A stretch of DNA of 64,000 bases. Origin: Halorubrum sp. BOL3-1 (GTDB lineage: Archaea; Halobacteriota; Halobacteria; Halobacteriales; Haloferacaceae). A model generated the notes under the pieces. It worked only from the letters and a program-made list of their open reading frames with translations. It was not told the origin of the DNA and ran no database searches. Both the position numbers and the translations under genes were made by a program. The stretch spans positions 1,364,001 to 1,428,000 of the forward strand of contig NZ_CP034692.1 in NCBI RefSeq assembly GCF_004114375.1. The letters are read 5' to 3'. Shown one piece after another: positions 61,115 through 64,000 of the stretch. How positions within the stretch are numbered: position 1 is the stretch's first letter; the number at the start of each line of letters is the position of its first letter.

Positions 61115-62094
61115 TCCGCGTCCCCCGTCGCCGCGAGGTCGAGGTTCCCCGCCCGGGCCGTCTCGTACGCGGCCAGCAGGTCGCGGAGCGGTTCGCGTCG
61201 GTCCTCTGAGAGCCGAGAGAGCGGCGGGCGGACGCGGGGACCGCCGCGCCCGCGGAGGTGCATCGCCTCCTTCACCGGGATGGGATTCGTCTCGGCGAAC
61301 AGCTCGCGGGCGAGCGGCGACAGCTCGTGGTGGAGCGCCCGCGCCCGGTCGTAGTCGCCCGAGAGCGCGGCGCCGACCATCGCGCAGGTGCGCTCCGGCT
61401 CGACGTTGGCGACGACGCTGATCGTGCCCGCACCCCCGATAGAGAGGACCGGCAGCGTGAGACCGTCGTCGCCCGAGAGCACGGCGAACTCCTCGTCTCG
61501 GGTGCGCTCTATCACCTCGCTGATGAGGTTCAGGTCTCCCGAGGCCGCCTTGTATCCCCGGATATTCGGGTGTTCCGCGAGCTCGACGGAGACGTCGGCG
61601 GGGATCGACTGGCCCGTGCGGCTCGGGACGTTGTAGACGATCTGCGGGAGGTCGACCGCGTCCGCGACGGTTCGGTAGTGTTCGAGGAAGCCGGCCGGCT
61701 CCGGCCTGTTGTAGTACGGCGAGATCAGGAGGAGTCCGTCCGCGCCCGCGTCGGCCGCGCGTTCCGACAGCGAGAGCGCCTCGGCGGTGTTGTTCGAGCC
61801 GGTCCCCGCGATCACGGGGATGTCGTCGAGCGCGTCGCGGACCGTCTCGATCACCGCGACGTGCTCGTCGTGGGTCATCGTCGCCGATTCGCCGGTCGAG
61901 CCGACGGGGACGACCCCGTCGACGCCCGCGCGTTCGAGGTAGCGTGCGTTGTCGGCAAGCTGCTCGTGGTCGACCGCGCTCTCCTCGGTGAACGGGGTCG
62001 TCATCGCGGGGTAGACTCCCTCGAAGGGCGCGTCGGTCGTCTCTCGGTCCGTCTCCGCTGTCGCGTAGGGTGTCGTCGTCGTGGTGTCCGTCAT
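61111..62094 (-). CDS. dapA: 4-hydroxy-tetrahydrodipicolinate synthase
   Basis: A 327-residue DHDPS/NAL-family aldolase condensing pyruvate with aspartate semialdehyde, the first step of the DAP branch. Motifs are VVPVGSTGESATMTHDEH (near 57-74, phosphate loop), IVYNVPSRTGQSIPAD (Tyr near 151), the Schiff-base Lys region IRGYKAASGDLNLISEVIE (near 180), and LSIGGAGTISVVANVEP. The N-terminal ~25 residues are a Thr-rich extension before FEGVYPAMTTPF. The ATG at 62094 is used; an in-frame start at 62211 would add 39 unlikely residues. It leads the operon after an unusually long untranslated stretch. Confidence 0.92.
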   Translation of the reverse strand: MTDTTTTTPYATAETDRETTDAPFEGVYPAMTTPFTEESAVDHEQLADNARYLERAGVDGVVPVGSTGESATMTHDEHVAVIETVRDALDDIPVIAGTGSNNTAEALSLSERAADAGADGLLLISPYYNRPEPAGFLEHYRTVADAVDLPQIVYNVPSRTGQSIPADVSVELAEHPNIRGYKAASGDLNLISEVIERTRDEEFAVLSGDDGLTLPVLSIGGAGTISVVANVEPERTCAMVGAALSGDYDRARALHHELSPLARELFAETNPIPVKEAMHLRGRGGPRVRPPLSRLSEDRREPLRDLLAAYETARAGNLDLAATGDAE

Positions 62095-62374
62095 GCTGTG
62101 GGTGTCGCGTGTCGTGGGGTCCGTCGTTTCGGCGGTCGGTCGTCGAACCGGGCTCGCGCGGTCGGGGGTCGTCCGGGACGGGGTCGCCACTCCCGCCGGC
62201 GGACGGCTCACGCGCGTTTCTTCGAGAAGAGCCGCGTCGCTGGCGCCGATCGCTGGCCGCGTTCCGACGCGGGTCGGGTCACACCGACCGATCGGTCGGT
62301 CTCGCGTTTATAGATTGTGTCTCGGGTGGAAACTGCCGGGCGGTAGCGGAGTCGTATCGGGGACGCCGCACCCG
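62095..62374 (-). promoter_or_regulatory. dap operon upstream region with perfect palindrome near a TATA-like box
   Basis: The 280-bp gap contains an 18-bp perfect palindrome ACCGACCGATCGGTCGGT at 62283-62300. Read for the minus-strand operon, TCTATAAA (62307-62314) lies immediately upstream of it, so a start about 25 bp downstream of the TATA would fall inside or next to the palindrome, at about 62285. The mRNA would then have about 190 nt before dapA, unusual among mostly leaderless haloarchaeal genes. This suggests an operator for a lysine or DAP regulator, though a terminator role for the upstream HAD gene is also possible. Confidence 0.55.
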
Positions 62375-63058
62375 TCAGGCCCCGAGCAGGTCCGCCAGCT
62401 CGTGGAGCGTCTCGACGGTCGCGTCCGGGTCGCCGGCGAACGGCTCCCACGGGGTTCCTTTGCGGTCGACCCACGCGGCCTGCATCCCGGCGTGACGGGC
62501 GCCCAGCACGTCGAACCAGCCGGCGGTGACGTGGACGATCTCGTCGATCGGCGTCCCGGTCCGGGCGGCGCCGTGACGGTAGAGTCCGGCGGCGGGCTTG
62601 AACGTCTCCACCTCGTCGGCGCTGATCGCGTCCTCGATCACGTCGTCGATGTCGGCGTGGTCGACCATCGAGGCGAGCATCTCCGGGTCGCCGTTCGAGA
62701 GCACGTAGGGGTCATAGCCCGCGTCGCGGAGGCGCTCGACCGCGTCGCGGACGTCGTCGAACACCTCAAGCTCGTGGTACACCGCGAGGATCTCGTCGCG
62801 CTCCTCCGTCGAGAGGTCGACGCCGTGCGCCGCCAGCGCGTAGGTCAGCGCGTCGCGGTTCATCTCGTAGAACGGCTGGTAGGCGTCGACCGCGTTCGCG
62901 ACGAACGTGTACGCCAGCGACCGCGACCGCCACAGCCGCGACACCGGTTCGGGGTCGGGAACGCGGTCCGCGAGCGCGGCCTCGGCGGCCTCGACGTCCA
63001 CGAGCGTGCTGTACGAGTCGAAGGTCACGGTCGAGACGCGGTCGGCGTCGAGCGTCAT
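62375..63058 (-). CDS. Haloacid dehalogenase type II-like HAD hydrolase
   Basis: A 227-residue HAD protein of the L-2-haloacid dehalogenase subgroup. Motif I is VTFDSYSTLVDVEAA (nucleophile Asp near 12). Motif II is YVLSNGDPEMLASM (near 118). The Lys motif is ETFKPAAGLYRHGAART (near 150). VTAGWFDVLGARHAGMQAAW (near 173) corresponds to the SSNxWD-GA-x-x-x-G block of haloacid dehalogenases. True dehalogenase activity is not proved; a phosphatase role is possible. The start is ATG 63058; the long open frame beyond it is shadow sequence. Confidence 0.83.
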   Translation of the reverse strand: MTLDADRVSTVTFDSYSTLVDVEAAEAALADRVPDPEPVSRLWRSRSLAYTFVANAVDAYQPFYEMNRDALTYALAAHGVDLSTEERDEILAVYHELEVFDDVRDAVERLRDAGYDPYVLSNGDPEMLASMVDHADIDDVIEDAISADEVETFKPAAGLYRHGAARTGTPIDEIVHVTAGWFDVLGARHAGMQAAWVDRKGTPWEPFAGDPDATVETLHELADLLGA

Positions 63059-63175
63059 GCGTGGACTCACAGCCGATAACGTGATAAGCGTCGGGACGGC
63101 GGCAGGGCCGGCAGGTGGCGTCCGACCGACCCGGGGTCGCAGATTTATACCCATCGAGTGTCTCTCCTCGACGCC

Positions 63176-64000
63176 ATGACCGATCAAGCCGACGACGACC
63201 CCGACCCGGCCACGGACGCTGACCCCGATTCGACCGCCGAGGCCGACCCCGACCCGGCCGCGGACGCCGATCCGGACCCGACCGCCGGCGAGGTGAGCGA
63301 CGCCGACGTCGGGATCGACCCCGACGCGGACCGCCACGAGTACGACTCCGACGCGGACCACGCGTTCCCGGACGAGCGGCTCAACGAGGTCTTAGCGCGG
63401 CTCCTGTCGGACGAGGAGATCGTCGCGTACCTGGAGGCCCAGAACGTCAACCCGGTCGCCCGGAAAGGGTACAACGACCACGGCGCCAAACACGTCGAGA
63501 TCGTCCGCGACCGCGCGCTCCGGCTCTACGACCTGATCAAGGCCGGCGGCGTCGAGTTCAACGGCGCGCGCCAGCAGGGGTTAGCCGAGGCCGACGAGCC
63601 GGTGATAATCGCGCTGGCGGCGACGCTCCACGACATCGGTCACGTCGTCCACCGCCACGACCACCCGTACTACTCGATCCCGCTGGCGGCGGACCTGCTC
63701 GATGACCTGCTCCCCGCCTTCTACGACGTCGCGGACCAGGTCCGCGTGAAGGCGGAGGTACTCCACGCGATCTTGTGTCACCACACCGAGGAGCAGCCGC
63801 TCACGCTGGAGGCCGGCGTCGTCCGGATCGCGGACGGTCTCGACATGGAACGGGGTCGCTCGCGGGTCCCGTACGAGGAGGGCGGCCGCGGGATAAACAC
63901 CGTCTCCTCGCAGGCGATCGAGCGCGTCTCGCTCCGCGAGGGCGACGAGATCCCCGTCCAAGTCGTGATCCGGATGAACAACGCCGCCGGCGTCTACCAG
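63176..64000 (+). CDS. HD-domain phosphohydrolase, 3' end cut by window edge
   Basis: About 275 residues are visible, open at the window end. The first ~50 residues are an acidic Asp/Pro/Ala-rich extension. The HD domain then shows GYNDHGAKHVEIVRDRALRL (first metal His near 103), LAATLHDIGHVVHRHDHPYY (the HD pair near 147) and ILCHHTEEQPLTLEAGVVRI with ADGLDM (later His/Asp). The sequence ends in VVIRMNNAAGVYQ. Substrate, probably a nucleotide or cyclic nucleotide, is not given by the sequence. TTTATA at 63143-63148 lies about 30 bp before the ATG, so the transcript is likely leaderless. Confidence 0.88.
   Translation, partial: MTDQADDDPDPATDADPDSTAEADPDPAADADPDPTAGEVSDADVGIDPDADRHEYDSDADHAFPDERLNEVLARLLSDEEIVAYLEAQNVNPVARKGYNDHGAKHVEIVRDRALRLYDLIKAGGVEFNGARQQGLAEADEPVIIALAATLHDIGHVVHRHDHPYYSIPLAADLLDDLLPAFYDVADQVRVKAEVLHAILCHHTEEQPLTLEAGVVRIADGLDMERGRSRVPYEEGGRGINTVSSQAIERVSLREGDEIPVQVVIRMNNAAGVYQ

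Noticed and set aside
1-64000. tRNA, rRNA, SRP RNA or RNase P RNA genes
   Set aside because: I found no T-loop plus acceptor-stem pattern or rRNA-like stretch when reading the intergenic regions; without a covariance search small RNAs cannot be excluded.

Overview
The window is a chromosomal segment of a halophilic archaeon of class Halobacteria, most likely Halorubrum or a close relative. The DNA is GC-rich, the predicted proteins are strongly acidic, and promoters near starts are TATA-like with little or no leader. The information-processing genes are archaeal: alaS with an N-terminal zinc ribbon, SRP19, Gar1, ATP-dependent DNA ligase and a PINc-ATPase. Central metabolism is typical of haloarchaea: a 2-oxoacid:ferredoxin oxidoreductase, a Nuo complex without an NADH module, and a geranylgeranyl reductase.

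Layout. 1-10.3 kb: cytidine deaminase (cut by the window start), a GCS2-like ligase, a metallo-beta-lactamase protein, ligA, a GNAT protein, a divergent DCC/HTTM pair and small haloarchaeal unknowns. 10.3-18.0 kb: an accessory island with AT-rich gaps. It holds an aldo/keto reductase remnant, a tiny C2H2 zinc finger, a HAD-like protein, a ParB-like-fold protein, a sulfatase, and a tightly coupled four-gene operon: GTP cyclohydrolase IIa, zinc-less MDR dehydrogenase, PTPS-like protein, SAM methyltransferase. It ends in a probable TnpB tail remnant and a decayed SDR gene. 18.0-29.2 kb: flavin reductase, korAB, a geranylgeranyl reductase, a clearly dead acyl-CoA dehydrogenase, citrate synthase, PINc-ATPase, an amidotransferase and an alpha/beta hydrolase. 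29.2-35.7 kb: alaS, an intact IS6-family insertion with an exact 8-bp target duplication, a PAS/GAF histidine kinase, srp19-gar1 and a zinc-ribbon protein. 35.8-46.2 kb: the nuoA-B-CD-H-I-J1-J2-K-L-M-N operon on the minus strand. 46.3-48.7 kb: purK-NUDIX-purE. 48.8-55.8 kb: a PGF-pre-PGF surface protein with a Gly/Asp repeat linker, a DUF7344-type protein, a duplicated-domain unknown, a divergent FtsZ/tubulin-like protein, a 51-bp tandem repeat array, an AI-2E-type permease and a NYN-domain protein. 55.8-62.1 kb: the lysine/diaminopimelate operon dapA-dapB-dapD-lysA-dapF-M20 peptidase (succinylase variant, no dapC here), preceded by a perfect palindrome next to a TATA-like box. 62.4-64 kb: a haloacid-dehalogenase-like protein and an HD-domain protein cut by the window end.

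Most interesting. The operon at 14.07-17.14 kb combines a GTP ring-opening enzyme of the FAPy-forming type with a PTPS homologue whose usual catalytic Cys position is Glu, a redox MDR enzyme and a methyltransferase. It looks like a dedicated route to an uncharacterised GTP-derived pterin or pyrimidine. A sulfatase is divergently transcribed from the same AT-rich promoter region. Several decayed metabolic genes (AKR, SDR, acyl-CoA dehydrogenase) and mobile-element ends lie in or near this island.
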